DNA of 64,000 nt from Salidesulfovibrio brasiliensis JCM 12178 (GTDB lineage Bacteria > Desulfobacterota > Desulfovibrionia > Desulfovibrionales > Desulfovibrionaceae): contig NZ_BBCB01000002.1 in the NCBI RefSeq assembly GCF_001311825.1, positions 1-64,000 of the forward strand, read 5' to 3'. The notes beneath the pieces were generated by a model. That model saw only the letters and a list, made by a program, of their open reading frames with translations. It did not search any database and was not told the origin of the DNA. Position 1 is the first letter of the stretch. Every line of letters starts with the position of its first letter. Of the stretch, positions 1 to 9,647 are shown piece after piece. Both the position numbers and the translations under genes were made by a program.

Positions 1-1219
1 CAACGCCGAACGCGCCGCCGGCGAAGTCCACGCCGTTGGCGATGATGCGGCCGAGGTGGTCGCCGGTGCCGACCTTGTTCAGCAGTTCGATGGCGGCTGC
101 ACCGTCACCCCAGGGGATGATGCCGCCTTCCATGGCGATGGCGATGGTGTTGCCCATCTCGATGGTGTCGATGCCCTTTTCGTCACAGATGCGGTCCATC
201 TGTGCGATCTGGTCGATATCCTTGATAAGGCAGTTGGCGCCGAAGGCCCAGACGGTCTCGTATTCGAAACCGGAGGTCAGGTATTCGCCGTCCTTGTCGT
301 TGTACTGCTGGGAGCACTGGATGATGCACCCTGCGTGGCAGCCTTCCTTGGTCTTGCCGCTGCGTGCCTCGATGGTCTCGGCGATTTTTTCGCCGGAGAT
401 GTCAGCGGCGGCTTCGAACTGGCCGGTGCGGAAGTTCTTGGTGGGCAGCGCGCCAGCTTCGTTGACGATGTTCACGAGGATGGCGGTGCCGAAGCCGGGC
501 AGGCCCTGGCTGGTGACCGGGTGGCCCTGCAGTACGTCGACCCAGGTCTTGCGGGCGGCCTTGAAGGCGTCGGCGTTGGCCGGAGTGCTTTTTTCGTTGG
601 CTGCCGGATCAAGGACGATGGCCTTGATCTTCTTGGAGCCCATGACCGCGCCCATGCCGCCACGGCCAGCGGAACGTGCCGGGCGCTTGTAGGGATCGGT
701 GAACTGGATGGTGGAAGCCTTGCCGCAAAGCTCGCCGCCGGGACCGATCATGCCCGCAACGAGCTTGTCGCCGTATTCTTCGAGCAGTTTTTCGTGAGCC
801 GGGTAGGTGCTCATGCCAGCGATGCCGGAGGCGTCCTTGAACTCCACGCCGTCCTTGGTGATGAACAGAGTCTGGAACGGGGCGTCGGCTTCGGGCTTGT
901 CTTCAAGCACGATGGCCAGCAGGTCCAGCTTGGGCAGCTTGTGGGCGAACAGGCCACCGGAGTTGGATTCCTTGATGCCGCCGGTGAGCGGGGATTTGGA
1001 CCCCACGGAAAGACGACCGGAGTTTGCAACCGTGGTGCCCGCGAGCACGCCGCCAGCGAAAACGAGCTTGTTTTCTGCGGACAGTGCGTGGCAGTCTGCA
1101 GGCACTTCCTTGTTGACGAGACGGGAAGTCAGGGCGCGGCCGCCGAGACCGGCGTATTCTCCCAGTTCCTCAAATTTGAATTCCTTGGTCCGAGTGTTGA
1201 TTCTCAGAATGCGGGGCAT
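1..1219 (-). CDS. aor: Aldehyde:ferredoxin oxidoreductase (AOR), 3' end cut by window edge
   Basis: Oxidises aldehydes to carboxylic acids with ferredoxin as acceptor, using a bis-pterin tungsten or molybdenum site and one [4Fe-4S] cluster; cytoplasmic. The minus frame is open from an ATG at 1219 to base 1, about 406 residues of a protein that is normally near 600. It begins MPRILRINTRTKEFK, as in this family, and carries the glycine-rich N-terminal domain (YAGLGGRALTSRLV). A cluster motif C294-x3-C298-x3-C302 (EGCHAGCIIQC) is visible; the last cluster cysteine expected nearer the C-terminus lies outside the window. It is transcribed divergently from the small unknown gene at 1405. The family assignment is firm; the metal (W or Mo) and physiological aldehyde cannot be told. 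Confidence 0.93.
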   Translation of the reverse strand, partial: MPRILRINTRTKEFKFEELGEYAGLGGRALTSRLVNKEVPADCHALSAENKLVFAGGVLAGTTVANSGRLSVGSKSPLTGGIKESNSGGLFAHKLPKLDLLAIVLEDKPEADAPFQTLFITKDGVEFKDASGIAGMSTYPAHEKLLEEYGDKLVAGMIGPGGELCGKASTIQFTDPYKRPARSAGRGGMGAVMGSKKIKAIVLDPAANEKSTPANADAFKAARKTWVDVLQGHPVTSQGLPGFGTAILVNIVNEAGALPTKNFRTGQFEAAADISGEKIAETIEARSGKTKEGCHAGCIIQCSQQYNDKDGEYLTSGFEYETVWAFGANCLIKDIDQIAQMDRICDEKGIDTIEMGNTIAIAMEGGIIPWGDGAAAIELLNKVGTGDHLGRIIANGVDFAGGAFGV

Positions 1220-1404
1220 GATGCACCTCATTTTTTGGAAGTTATATGTCACCGCGATGGCGGTGATGAACATCTGTTTGACAAAACGTCCATAGTATAG
1301 CCACTGTGAAGAAAATATGTCAAAGAAAACAGCTAATTATGCTCACTCGGACATAGTGCTTCCGAGGTAGGACTTGATTTGACGTGCCACATGATGAGGT
1401 AAGC

Positions 1405-1920
1405 ATGCGAAAAAACGTACGTACCGTGATCGTTTCATCCGATGCGCCCGGACTTGGGACACTGCTGCAAAAGGGCGTGGGTGTTCGTGGCAGGGGGGGC
1501 GAGAGCGTCCGCCACTTTCTGGAGCGGGAGGTCGGGCTTGCACCGGAATACGTGGAACAGTCCGTGAGGACCATTTTTCTGAACTGCGCTCCGGCGGACG
1601 ATATTGATGCGTTGACGGTGGCGGATGGCGACGTGCTGTCGCTCTCGGCGGCCATGCCGGGGCTTGTGGGAATCGCCATGGGCCGTAATACACTGGTAAG
1701 CGGTTTCCGTAGCGGCATCAGCGCCAAGCCGGGCGAGGTCCGGGAAGGTGACGCGCTGCTCACGGTCAAGATGTTCAACCTCGTGGCCCGCGACGCCGGG
1801 CCGGAGTTGCTGGGTCGCGGTGTATTCCTGAAGGCCGGACAGATTCGTGTGGCACTTGGGGAAAACGCCCCGGACAACCTGCCGGACGACGATGAAGAGG
1901 TTCTGCTCCAGACGCAGTGA
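1405..1920 (+). CDS. Conserved-looking hypothetical protein, 171 aa, divergent from AOR
   Basis: I do not recognise a named family. The start at 1405 follows a GAGGT ribosome binding site; an in-frame GTG at 1384 is a weaker alternative. The protein is soluble, with no signal peptide or membrane segment, and ends in an acidic tail (NLPDDDEEVLLQTQ). Residues about 45-90 (VRTIFLNCAP... VADGDVLSLSAAMPGL) have the look of a beta-grasp MoaD/ThiS-type fold, whose members usually show L-x-D-G-D-x-V near the end, but the diagnostic C-terminal GG is absent and the protein continues for about 80 residues. Its position back to back with AOR, a pterin enzyme, makes a cofactor-linked role possible; that is inference only. 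Confidence 0.6.
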   Translation: MRKNVRTVIVSSDAPGLGTLLQKGVGVRGRGGESVRHFLEREVGLAPEYVEQSVRTIFLNCAPADDIDALTVADGDVLSLSAAMPGLVGIAMGRNTLVSGFRSGISAKPGEVREGDALLTVKMFNLVARDAGPELLGRGVFLKAGQIRVALGENAPDNLPDDDEEVLLQTQ

Positions 1921-2035
1921 GACACCTGCGTGACGCCGGGCGCAAAGCATTGACTCCCGGCCCCCCGGCAAGTACCTATGTCGGTGATTTTTCGCCGGAC
2001 CCCGGCATATTTCCATCCGCATGAAAGGAGCCGAC

Positions 2036-3075
2036 ATGACCGAGCATATTCAGTATTCTCCGGAAAAAGACGCGTTGGTGCTGCTTGACCAGCGCTTTCT
2101 GCCGAACCGTGAAGACTGGTTCGACTGCAAGACCACTGACGACATCTGTTTCGCCCTCGTGGTGATGGTGGTGCGCGGCGCACCCGCCATCGGCGTGACC
2201 GCCGCCTACGGCTGCTACCTCGCAGGCCGTGAAGTGCAGGGCATGGACGGCGACTGGAAAGCCAACCTGAACGCCAAGCTCGATCAGATCGAGACGCCCG
2301 CCCCACCGCCGTCAACCTGCGCTGGGCCGTGCGCGAAATGCGCCGCATCTGGAACGAGGCCGGTGACGTCTCCCTGGACGAGTTGTGCTCGATCTGGCTT
2401 GAGCGCGCCAAAGAGATTCACGTCGGGGACATCGAGATGTGCAAGCTCATCGGCAAGTTCGGCGGCGAGCTCATCGACGAAGGCGACACCGTCATGACCC
2501 ACTGCAACGCCGGTGCGCTGGCCACCGCGGGGTACGGCACCGCGCTGGGCGTCATCCGCGGAGCCGTGGATCAGGGCAAGAAGGTCAAGGTCATCGCCAA
2601 CGAAACCCGCCCGTTTCTGCAGGGTGCGCGCCTGACCGCCTACGAACTGCATCGTGAAGGAATCGAGGTCAAAGTAGCCTGCGACAACGCCTGCGCCCTG
2701 CTCATGAAAAAAGGACTGGTGGACAAGGTCGTGGTCGGCGCAGACCGCATCACCGCCAACGGCGACGCCGTGAACAAGATCGGCACCTACGGCGTGGCCC
2801 TGCTGGCCAAGCACTTTGGCGTGCCCTTCTACGTGGCCGCCCCGGTCTACACCATCGACCCCGAGACCCCCACCGGTGATGACGTTCCCATCGAGGATCG
2901 CGATCCCAAGGAAGTCACCCACGTCGGCGACCACCAGATCACCCCGGACGATGTCGAAGTCTACAATCTCGCCTTCGATCCCACCCCCAACGAACTCATC
3001 GCGGGCATCGTGACCGAGGTCGGCGTACTCAGGCCGCCCTACAAGGAAGCGATAGCAAAGCTTTTTGAAAAGTAA
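2036..3075 (+). CDS. mtnA: S-methyl-5-thioribose-1-phosphate isomerase (frameshifted in this sequence)
   Basis: Converts methylthioribose-1-phosphate to methylthioribulose-1-phosphate in the methionine salvage pathway; cytoplasmic. The ATG at 2036 sits 5 bases after AGGAG. The N-terminal part has [16 protein letters not shown], the family signature; the C-terminal part has the catalytic cysteine region [12 protein letters not shown] and the catalytic aspartate region [12 protein letters not shown]. The two parts lie in different frames: at about 2293-2300 (gagacgcccgcccc) one base is missing, and adding it gives the continuous [17 protein letters not shown]. The joined length, about 347 residues, is normal. 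No other methionine salvage gene is adjacent. A terminator follows directly. Confidence 0.93.
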
Positions 3076-3083
3076 GAAACAAG

Positions 3084-3115
3084 GCGGGGAGGCAAATGCT
3101 CCCCGCTTTTTTTTT
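3084..3115 (+). terminator. Rho-independent terminator after mtnA
   Basis: An 8-bp GC-rich stem (GCGGGGAG / CTCCCCGC) with a 7-base loop is followed by nine T residues, eight bases after the mtnA stop codon. Confidence 0.9.
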
Positions 3116-3299
3116 GCCTCCGGTGGGCAGGGCGCTGCCCTGCACCCGGCAAAGGGGATAATCCCCTCAGCACTCCCTGACTGTCGTTTGCGAAAAGTGC
3201 AGATTAAAGCGTCACCAAAGTTAGAATGTGACCAAGGCACTGTTTGCGTAGGTGTGCATTCAACGAACTGGAACCGTTGCAACAAAATCCCAAGGCGGG

Positions 3300-5059
3300 C
3301 TAAAGAGCAAAGCTGACGACGAGTGCCAGAACCAGAATGATGGCCACCAGAGTCGCGCCTACAGCAACGGTGCCGGTAGCCACTGCCGAGCGTAGCTGCT
3401 TCTTGCCTTCCTCTCGGGATTCATCGCCCCAAGCCAATAGCGGACCGGCAAACCACACGGCAAGACGCTCCGGAAGATCCCTGCTCTGATTATCCAGTCG
3501 GGTCACAATGCCACCCACAAAATGAGCGGTTGCGGCATTCAACCTGTTAAAGAAACTGTCTGCACCCCGGTACAGCAGGTTACCGCCCTTGCGGTACAGC
3601 CAGTCCAGTTCCAGAGCTATGGTGTCCGTCCGCTTGAGCTGCTTCAGGAAGAGGAAAAAGACCAAGCCCGAGAACATGAGCAGTTGCATCTGCCCCACGA
3701 CCTTGCTTGCCTTATACACGGTGAAGGCGGGGTCCATGGCAAAGGGCAGAACAGCGTAGAGCGGGTCCGGATATACGCCCAGAAAGATGCAAAGGAATGC
3801 CAGAATGCCCATGGCCGCGAGCATGTGCGGCGGTGCTTCCTTGGGACGCAACCCGCGATCCTTGTTGAAAAACACGAAGTACGGGAACTTGATGCCCGCA
3901 TGCAGGAAGACGCCTGCCGAAGCAATTTCCAAGGCAGTCCAGGCCCATACCCACCCTTCGTCTCCGGCAGCCTGCAAAATAAGGGACTTGCTGGTGAATC
4001 CGCTGGTCAGCGGCAGGGAGGATATGGCTAATGCGCCTATGGTTCCCAGAACCATGGTCCATGGCATGGACTTCCACAGTCCGCCCAGTTCGGTGCATTT
4101 GCTTCGCCCGGTTTGGGCCAGAACGGCACCGGCCGACATCCACAGCAAGGCCTTGTAAATGATGTGACAGAAGGCGTGGGCAGCCGCGCCGTTGATGGCC
4201 ATGGCCGTTCCGATACCCGCGGCCGTGACCATGAAGCCCACCTGGTTGGTGATGGAATAGGCGAGGATGCGCCGCATGTCGTTTTCCAACAGTGCGTAAA
4301 TGATGCCGTAGATGACCATGACGCAGCCGATGAAAATGAGGATATCCCAGCCCGGGAAGCCGCGTAGCAGCGTGTAGACCGCAGTCTTGGTTGTATAGGC
4401 CGACAGAATGACGCCGCCGGTGACAGTCGACTCCGGGTAGCGTCGGAGAGCCAGCTGGAGAATGGCACGGCCGAGGCATTGACCAGTATGCCGCCAAGGA
4501 CAAACCAAGCCGCCAAGGACTGCTCCGTGAAGGGCCCGAACGTCGCGCTGCCCGTGTTCTGGATGTGCAGCAGGATGCCAAGCAGGAGCAGCAGGCCACC
4601 GAACAAGTGGACCAGAATGTAGCGCATGCCTGCGTTGTAGGAGGCTTTGGTGTCTCTGGCCAAAATCAACATGGTTGAAGCCACGGCCATGATTTCCCAG
4701 TACACGTAGAGGGTGATGAGGTCTCCGGCAAAGACCGCACCCAAGGACGCTCCGATGTAAAAAAGGGCTGCCAGATGTTGACGAAGGTCGTCCAGCCTAT
4801 AGGCAAAAAGGAAGGCCGCAAACGCGTTGATGGTGAATATGTAGCCGAAGACCCTGCTCAGGCCGTCAACGCGCAGGGGAGCCAGTTCGAGCCCCATGAA
4901 CGTTGCGCTGCCGGAGCTGCCGGGTTCCAGACCGTGCACCACAAGCAACCCCAAGGCAGCTATGGCAAGCAGCACTTTGGTTCGATGCTTGGCAGGCAAA
5001 AGCGGCAGCAGCAACCCGCCCATCAGGAATGGAAGGACTGGGCTCAGACTACTTATCAT
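3300..5059 (-). CDS. Mrp/NuoM-like proton-translocating antiporter subunit (third paralogue, frameshifted)
   Basis: Polytopic subunit of the Mrp-type cation/proton antiporter family (proton_antipo_M domain), related to NuoL/M/N of complex I. The N-terminal half (ATG 5059) contains the membrane glutamate motif YVYWEIMAVASTM; the second half has the helix-breaking, lysine-bearing antiporter helices (GGVILSAYTTKTAVY, HIIYKALLWMSAG). The halves are in different frames: at about 4437 (coding gacgctacccgg) one base is missing; restoring it joins WLSDAYPESTVTGG. The C-terminal 90 residues form a long extension ending in one more membrane helix. It is the last gene of the operon and overlaps the preceding small gene by 11 bases. 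A subunit-D label is safest. Confidence 0.88.
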
Positions 5060-5294
5060 AATAGTCTCCCGGTTTTTTCAGGAATTTGCCCATGCATTTT
5101 GCCAGGATGATGAGCCCTGCGCAGGAAGCAAAGCCCAGAATGGCGTAGAAGCCGAAAAATGATGCGAAGCGGAAAGGTGCCTTGGTCGGATACAGAAAGC
5201 CTGCAAGCACCGTGACGGCACAGCTTGCGTACAGCAGGATCCATAGGGTCCGCTTAACTGAGGGACGGCTGAAAAAGTCTGGTTGTTCAGGCAT
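5049..5294 (-). CDS. Small two-helix membrane protein within the Mrp-like operon, 81 aa
   Basis: Begins MPEQPDFFSRPSVKRTLW and has two hydrophobic segments (about residues 16-36 and 45-67) joined by a short loop, then a basic C-terminus ending GDYYDK. I know no named Mrp subunit with this sequence. It lies between two antiporter-like subunits, starts about 15 bases after the preceding stop and overlaps the next gene's start, so it is almost certainly co-translated with them. A role as an accessory or assembly subunit of the complex is inference from context. Confidence 0.75.
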   Translation of the reverse strand: MPEQPDFFSRPSVKRTLWILLYASCAVTVLAGFLYPTKAPFRFASFFGFYAILGFASCAGLIILAKCMGKFLKKPGDYYDK

Positions 5295-5308
5295 GGATTC
5301 TCACTCTC

Positions 5309-6775
5309 TTAGAACCGGGCGGCCATGGCGGCCAGGGTCGTCAGGGTTTCCTGATAAAAAAAGACGCCCACGGACAAGGCTGCAGTGCCCAGCAGTGGCA
5401 CTAAGCACCAAGTCGGCGCCTCGCGTATGGGGCCAGCGTACTGCACTTCCTCAGGTGTGCAGAACCACGCCTTGTAAACAATGGGCAGAAAATACGCCGC
5501 ATTTAACAGCGAGCTGATCACCAACACTCCGGCCAGTAACCAGTGGCCGCCCTGCAGGCTGCCATTGAGCAGAAGCCATTTACTCAGGAACCTCCGGTGG
5601 GAGGGACACCGATGATCGCCAGCGAGCCAATCAGAAAGGCGAGCATGGTCATGGGCATGCGGTGGCCGATACCGCCCATGCGGCTGATGTATTTTTCGCC
5701 CGTGGCCACGTAGATGGCTCCGGCGCAGAAGAACAGGGTGATCTTGCCAAAAGCGTGCATGGCGATATGCAGTATGCCGCCAGTGGCGGCCACGGCGTTG
5801 AGCATGCCGACGCCGAGTACGATGTAGGACAGCTGCCCGATAGTTGAAAAAGCCAGTCTGCGCTTGAGGCCGTCCTGAGTCAGGGCCGTAAAGGACGACA
5901 CAAGCATGGTCACGGCGGCCAGACCTGTGATGATGGCCCCGAGTCCAAGAGAACTCAGGAAGTCCATGCCAAATACCTCGGTTACCACCCGAATCGCGCA
6001 GAACGCACCGACCTTGACCACGGCCACGGCATGCAACAATGCACTGACCGGCGTAGGGGCAACCATGGCCGCAGGGAGCCAGCCGTGGACAGGCATGAGC
6101 GCGGCCTTGGCAAAACCCAAAAGGAAGGCCACGAGAAGCACGGCCCCGGCAGAGGCTCCGACCTTGCCTGCCAACAACGGAGCGCCGCTGAAGTCCAAGG
6201 TCCCGGACAGCATGGCCGTGACCAGCAGCGCGGGCAGCGCCAGACCGATGGAGGTGGCGACAAGGTAGGTCAGGTATCTGCGAGCACCGGCTTTGGCCTC
6301 GTCGTTCTGGTGGTGACCGACCAGCGGATAGGTGGAAAAGGAAAGCAGTTCATAAAAAAGATACAACGTGAGGAGGTTGGCGGACATGGCCGCACCCATG
6401 GTGGCGAACAGCGAAATCGCAAAAAAACGCATAGAAGCGGGTTTGGTTCTGCTCCTGTTTGGACCGCATATACCCTATGGCATAGGCCGTGGTGATGATC
6501 CACAGCACCGAAGCCACCAGAGCGAACAGCATGCCTGCCGGGTCCATGCGCAGCGCGATGGGAGCGCCGGGCACGACAGGGAAAAGAACGATTTCAGGAG
6601 TGTTGCCCGCCAGCACGCCGGGGAGCATGAGCAAGATGGTGCCCAGAAGCAGAAACCCTGCAAAAAAGGTGAAGGCTTCGCGCACGTTGGGGCCGCGAGC
6701 ACCCATAATGCCGGGAACGGCCACAAGGGGAGCCAGCAGTGCAATCAGTGGCAGTGTGGATTCAGGAATCAGCAT
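5309..6775 (-). CDS. Mrp/NuoN-like antiporter subunit D (second paralogue, two frameshifts)
   Basis: Proton-translocating membrane subunit of the Mrp-type antiporter. Motifs include the glutamate in LYLFYELLSFSTYPLVGH, MPVHGWLPAAMVAPTPVSAL and the helix HIAMHAFGKITLFFCAGA with its central lysine. The likely ATG is 6775, seven bases after AGGTG; an in-frame GTG at 6784 directly follows the previous stop. Two lesions break it: near 6427 a run of seven T (coding strand) has one extra base, and near 5584 one T is missing so that PPTGG runs into a stop instead of PPTGGFLSKWLLLNGS. The joined product is about 489 residues, normal for the family. Confidence 0.88.
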
Positions 6776-6784
6776 GGTCTGCAC

Positions 6785-8257
6785 CTACAGGACGCCCTTG
6801 AGCGCGGGCTGTATGATTTCTTGAATGATACCGCCTGTTGCCAGACCGATAGCCGGCAGCAGCAAGGCAATGAAACACAGCGGAGCCAACTGCTGCCAGT
6901 CCCCTGTATCCTGCACGGCGGCCACGGAAGGCTTGCGGAAGAACGCTCGCTCAAAGATTCTGAAGAACAGGAGGACGTTGACCAGACTGGACAGAATGAG
7001 TGATCCGGCAAACACCCAGTGTCCTGCTTCCAAAGCACCGCTTACCAAATACCACTTGCTGAAGAACCCGCAGAACGGAGGGACGCCGATCATGGAAAGG
7101 GCTCCGGCGACAAAGGCCAACATGGTTACGGGCATGGTTGTGAACATCCCGTCCATATCCTGAATGCGGCTGCTTCCTGTACGGGCAATGATAATGCCTA
7201 CAGCCATGAAGAGCGTCAGGGTCATGGCCGCGTCTGCCAGAATGTGCAGGATGGTCCCGGTCATGGCCGTGCTGTTGCCAAGAAACGCTCCGCCCAGCAT
7301 ATAGCCAACCTCGGCCACAAGAATAAAGCAAAGCATGCGCCGCAGGTCCTGCTGCGCTATGGCCATGATCGCTCCGGCAATAATGGCGACACAGGCCAGC
7401 CAGACTACCATCGAAGAAAATCCCGACATGCCGGCAAGAAGGTTTTGAGGGAACACCGTGATCAGCATGCGGACGATCACGTAAGCCATGACTTTTGTCG
7501 TCAACGGGGCAAGCAGGCCGGAAGCGGCAGGGCTTGCGCTGGCATAGGCTGCAGGCAGCCACGCGTGGAAGGGAAAGACGGCCATTTTAACCCACAGTCC
7601 GAGCATGAGCACGGCAAATCCGGTCAGGGTGGTCGTGGACAATGGCAGGGCCGTCAGGATGCTCGCAATGTCAAGCATGTTGAGGGAGCCGCTCTCGATA
7701 TAGAGGTATCCGACTCCCAGCAGGTAGAGGGACGCGCCCACAGACCCCACCAAAAGATAATTGAGGCTGGCAAAGGTTGCCCGGCGGCCTTCCATGGACA
7801 GCAGTGCGTAGCTGGACAGCGCCGCCACCTCGATGAAGACAAAGAGGTTGAATACGTCGCCAGTGGCCACGATACCCAGATGTCCGGCCGTGGCCAGAAG
7901 ATACAGCCCGAGGAAGGCGGGGGTCTTACCCAGAGGCCACTTGCTTGGCGTGAAGCTGAAGGCGATCAGGTTAAGCAGCGCACCAACGGAAACCACGACC
8001 AGCATAAGGGCTGAGAGCGGATCTACCACCAGGCTGATGCCCCACGGTGGTGCCCAGCCACCCAGAAGATAAATTTGAGAGCCGGTAGTAAGCACCTGCG
8101 TGAGGAGAACAACTGCGCAGGCGGCGCTGGAGGCGAGCGCGCCGACTGCGATGGGCATCACATTCTTGCGGCCACCGCTCCGAACGCTCCATGCCAAAGC
8201 AACGGTCACAAAGGCACCAAACAAGGGAAAGAGTATTGTCAGAACTGGAAGTTGCAT
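6785..8257 (-). CDS. mrpD: Mrp-type Na+/H+ antiporter subunit D
   Basis: Intact 490-residue polytopic protein with the proton_antipo_M domain. The conserved glutamate helix (FNLFVFIEVAALSSYALL), the PFHAWLPAAYASASPAASG loop and PLTTKVMAYVIVRM with its lysine are all present, as expected for a subunit that carries an ion path. It is the first of three such paralogues in the operon, starting just after mrpC (one base apart) and ending next to the second paralogue. Together with mrpE, F, G, B and C it forms the membrane module that exchanges Na+ (or K+) for H+. Which cation is moved cannot be read from sequence. Confidence 0.92.
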   Translation of the reverse strand: MQLPVLTILFPLFGAFVTVALAWSVRSGGRKNVMPIAVGALASSAACAVVLLTQVLTTGSQIYLLGGWAPPWGISLVVDPLSALMLVVVSVGALLNLIAFSFTPSKWPLGKTPAFLGLYLLATAGHLGIVATGDVFNLFVFIEVAALSSYALLSMEGRRATFASLNYLLVGSVGASLYLLGVGYLYIESGSLNMLDIASILTALPLSTTTLTGFAVLMLGLWVKMAVFPFHAWLPAAYASASPAASGLLAPLTTKVMAYVIVRMLITVFPQNLLAGMSGFSSMVVWLACVAIIAGAIMAIAQQDLRRMLCFILVAEVGYMLGGAFLGNSTAMTGTILHILADAAMTLTLFMAVGIIIARTGSSRIQDMDGMFTTMPVTMLAFVAGALSMIGVPPFCGFFSKWYLVSGALEAGHWVFAGSLILSSLVNVLLFFRIFERAFFRKPSVAAVQDTGDWQQLAPLCFIALLLPAIGLATGGIIQEIIQPALKGVL

Positions 8258-8258
8258 A

Positions 8259-8639
8259 TCAGCGGCGCAGTTCCTTGAGGATTTCGTCTTCCTCTATGCT
8301 GTTAAAGTGCTTGTGTATTTTCTGAACGAGAGCCAAAGCCACACCCAACGTGGCCACGGAGACCACGATAGCCGTCAGCATGAGCACGTGCGGCAAGGGG
8401 TTGATATAGTCTGCGGGGCTGATGGTGGTCGCCCCCTTGGCAAGAATGGGAATCGTGGCCCCTTTCTTCGCGCCGATGGAGACGTACAGCAGCATTATCG
8501 AAGTCTGGAATATGCCCAGCCCGATGAGTTTTTTGATCAGGTTGGATTTGGCGGCCATGGCGTAGAGGCCGACCATCATGATAGCCACATAGGCTATGTA
8601 GTTGAAGTGGGATGCGAATACTTCACCAAGAGAATGCAT
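8259..8639 (-). CDS. mrpC: Mrp antiporter subunit C (NuoK-like)
   Basis: A 126-residue protein with three membrane helices matching the MnhC/MrpC/NuoK family: NYIAYVAIMMVGLYAMA, LIGLGIFQTSIMLLYVS and HVLMLTAIVVSVATLGVALA. The last contains the T-A-I-V-V-S-V-A-T pattern typical of NuoK-like proteins. It sits directly between the MnhB-type subunit, with which it is adjacent without a gap, and mrpD. The C-terminal hydrophilic tail (HKHFNSIEEDEILKELRR) is longer than in NuoK, as is usual for MrpC. Confidence 0.93.
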   Translation of the reverse strand: MHSLGEVFASHFNYIAYVAIMMVGLYAMAAKSNLIKKLIGLGIFQTSIMLLYVSIGAKKGATIPILAKGATTISPADYINPLPHVLMLTAIVVSVATLGVALALVQKIHKHFNSIEEDEILKELRR

Positions 8640-9401
8640 CTAGAAGCCCTCCTGCACTGCTCCATGGGAAGACAGCAGTTTGAAAATCATGATCAGGGCG
8701 GCGGTGACGGTTAGGCCCACACCGGTCTCTATCAGCAGAATGGCAAAGGAGTGGCCCGTAGCCAGCGGCATGCCCAGAATGCCTGCCAGTCCGCCATAGT
8801 CCAGAAAATTCACTCCATTGGTCATGCATATCACTCCGATCCCGGCAAAGAGGAGCACGCCGGCCGCCGAAAGCAGATGGGTGGCCCGTTCGCTCATATG
8901 CTGCAGGGCTGTTCGCATGTCATGGGAGACGGCCAGCAGGATATACGCGGCGGCAAAGATGACTCCGCCCTGAAACCCGCCGCCGGGGCTGTAATGGCCG
9001 TGAGCCAAAACGTAGAGACCGAAAAGCTGGATCATCGGAATGAACGTGCGTGCAACGGTCTTGACCACCAAATCTTCCCCGGCGAGATCCAGAGGGATTT
9101 TAATTGACGGGGCCGGGTCAAGGCTTTCACGTGTGACGCGGGTCCGCAAAATGAAAAAGCAGGCCAAACCGGCCGTGAACACGACGATGGTCTCCAGCAT
9201 GGTGTCAAAGGCCCGGTAGTTACCCAGTACGGCGGTCACAATGTTCGGCGTGGCCATTTCCTCCAGACTCTTTTCGATGAACCTTGCGGAAACATGCATG
9301 CTCGCCGGAGTCTGAGGGTCGCCCCACTTGGGGAAGTCCAGTGTGGTGGCGGCAAGCAAAAGGCCCGCAATGACCACAGCCGCCAAGGTAAGCTTCTTCA
9401 A
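8640..9401 (-). CDS. mrpB: Mrp antiporter subunit B (MnhB domain)
   Basis: About 253 residues. The C-terminal 140 residues are the MnhB domain (FIPMIQLFGLYVLAHGHYSPGGGFQGG, then TGHSFAILLIETGVGLTV); the N-terminal part, with two helices, corresponds to the extra region found at the end of MrpA in other organisms. I choose the TTG at 9401: it lies nine bases after GGAGG and its TTGA overlaps the stop of the upstream gene, a usual translational coupling. Longer in-frame ATG starts, such as 9524, would lie inside the upstream gene and give an unlikely, non-hydrophobic N-terminus. Confidence 0.88.
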   Translation of the reverse strand: MKKLTLAAVVIAGLLLAATTLDFPKWGDPQTPASMHVSARFIEKSLEEMATPNIVTAVLGNYRAFDTMLETIVVFTAGLACFFILRTRVTRESLDPAPSIKIPLDLAGEDLVVKTVARTFIPMIQLFGLYVLAHGHYSPGGGFQGGVIFAAAYILLAVSHDMRTALQHMSERATHLLSAAGVLLFAGIGVICMTNGVNFLDYGGLAGILGMPLATGHSFAILLIETGVGLTVTAALIMIFKLLSSHGAVQEGF

Positions 9402-9643
9402 TCCTTTGTCCTCCGGGTTGTGCGAAACACTGCAGCCAGGAAAAAGGCCGTGCTGATACCGGCACCAATGGCGGCCTCGGTAAAGGCCACGTCCACTGCG
9501 CCCATGGCCAGCCACTGCAAGCACATCATGAAGCTGTAAACACCGAATAGAACCCCTGCGCCCAGCAGGTCACGGACGTTGATGGCTGCCACGGCGCAGG
9601 CAAAGATGACGAACAGTACCGCGAGCTTGATCTCCCAGATCAT
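9398..9643 (-). CDS. Mrp/Mbh-type DUF4040 subunit (MbhD-like)
   Basis: An 81-residue, two- to three-helix protein (MIWEIKLAVLFVIFACAVA... GAVDVAFTEAAIGAGISTAF). The TEAAIGAG segment is typical of the DUF4040 domain found at the end of MrpA or as a separate MbhD subunit in Mbh-type complexes. The ATG at 9643 follows a near-perfect AAGGAG site at 6-base spacing, which argues for a separate gene. In the sequence as given it is in frame with the upstream mrpG reading frame, so an uncorrected reading gives one 190-residue fusion; I think that is produced by a lost base (see mrpG). Confidence 0.78.
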   Translation of the reverse strand: MIWEIKLAVLFVIFACAVAAINVRDLLGAGVLFGVYSFMMCLQWLAMGAVDVAFTEAAIGAGISTAFFLAAVFRTTRRTKD

Positions 9644-9647
9644 GGCG

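Noticed and set aside
56-1300. A 414-residue plus-strand frame over the AOR gene
   Set aside because: The minus strand encodes a recognisable AOR with its cysteine motif; the plus frame is a codon-for-codon shadow.
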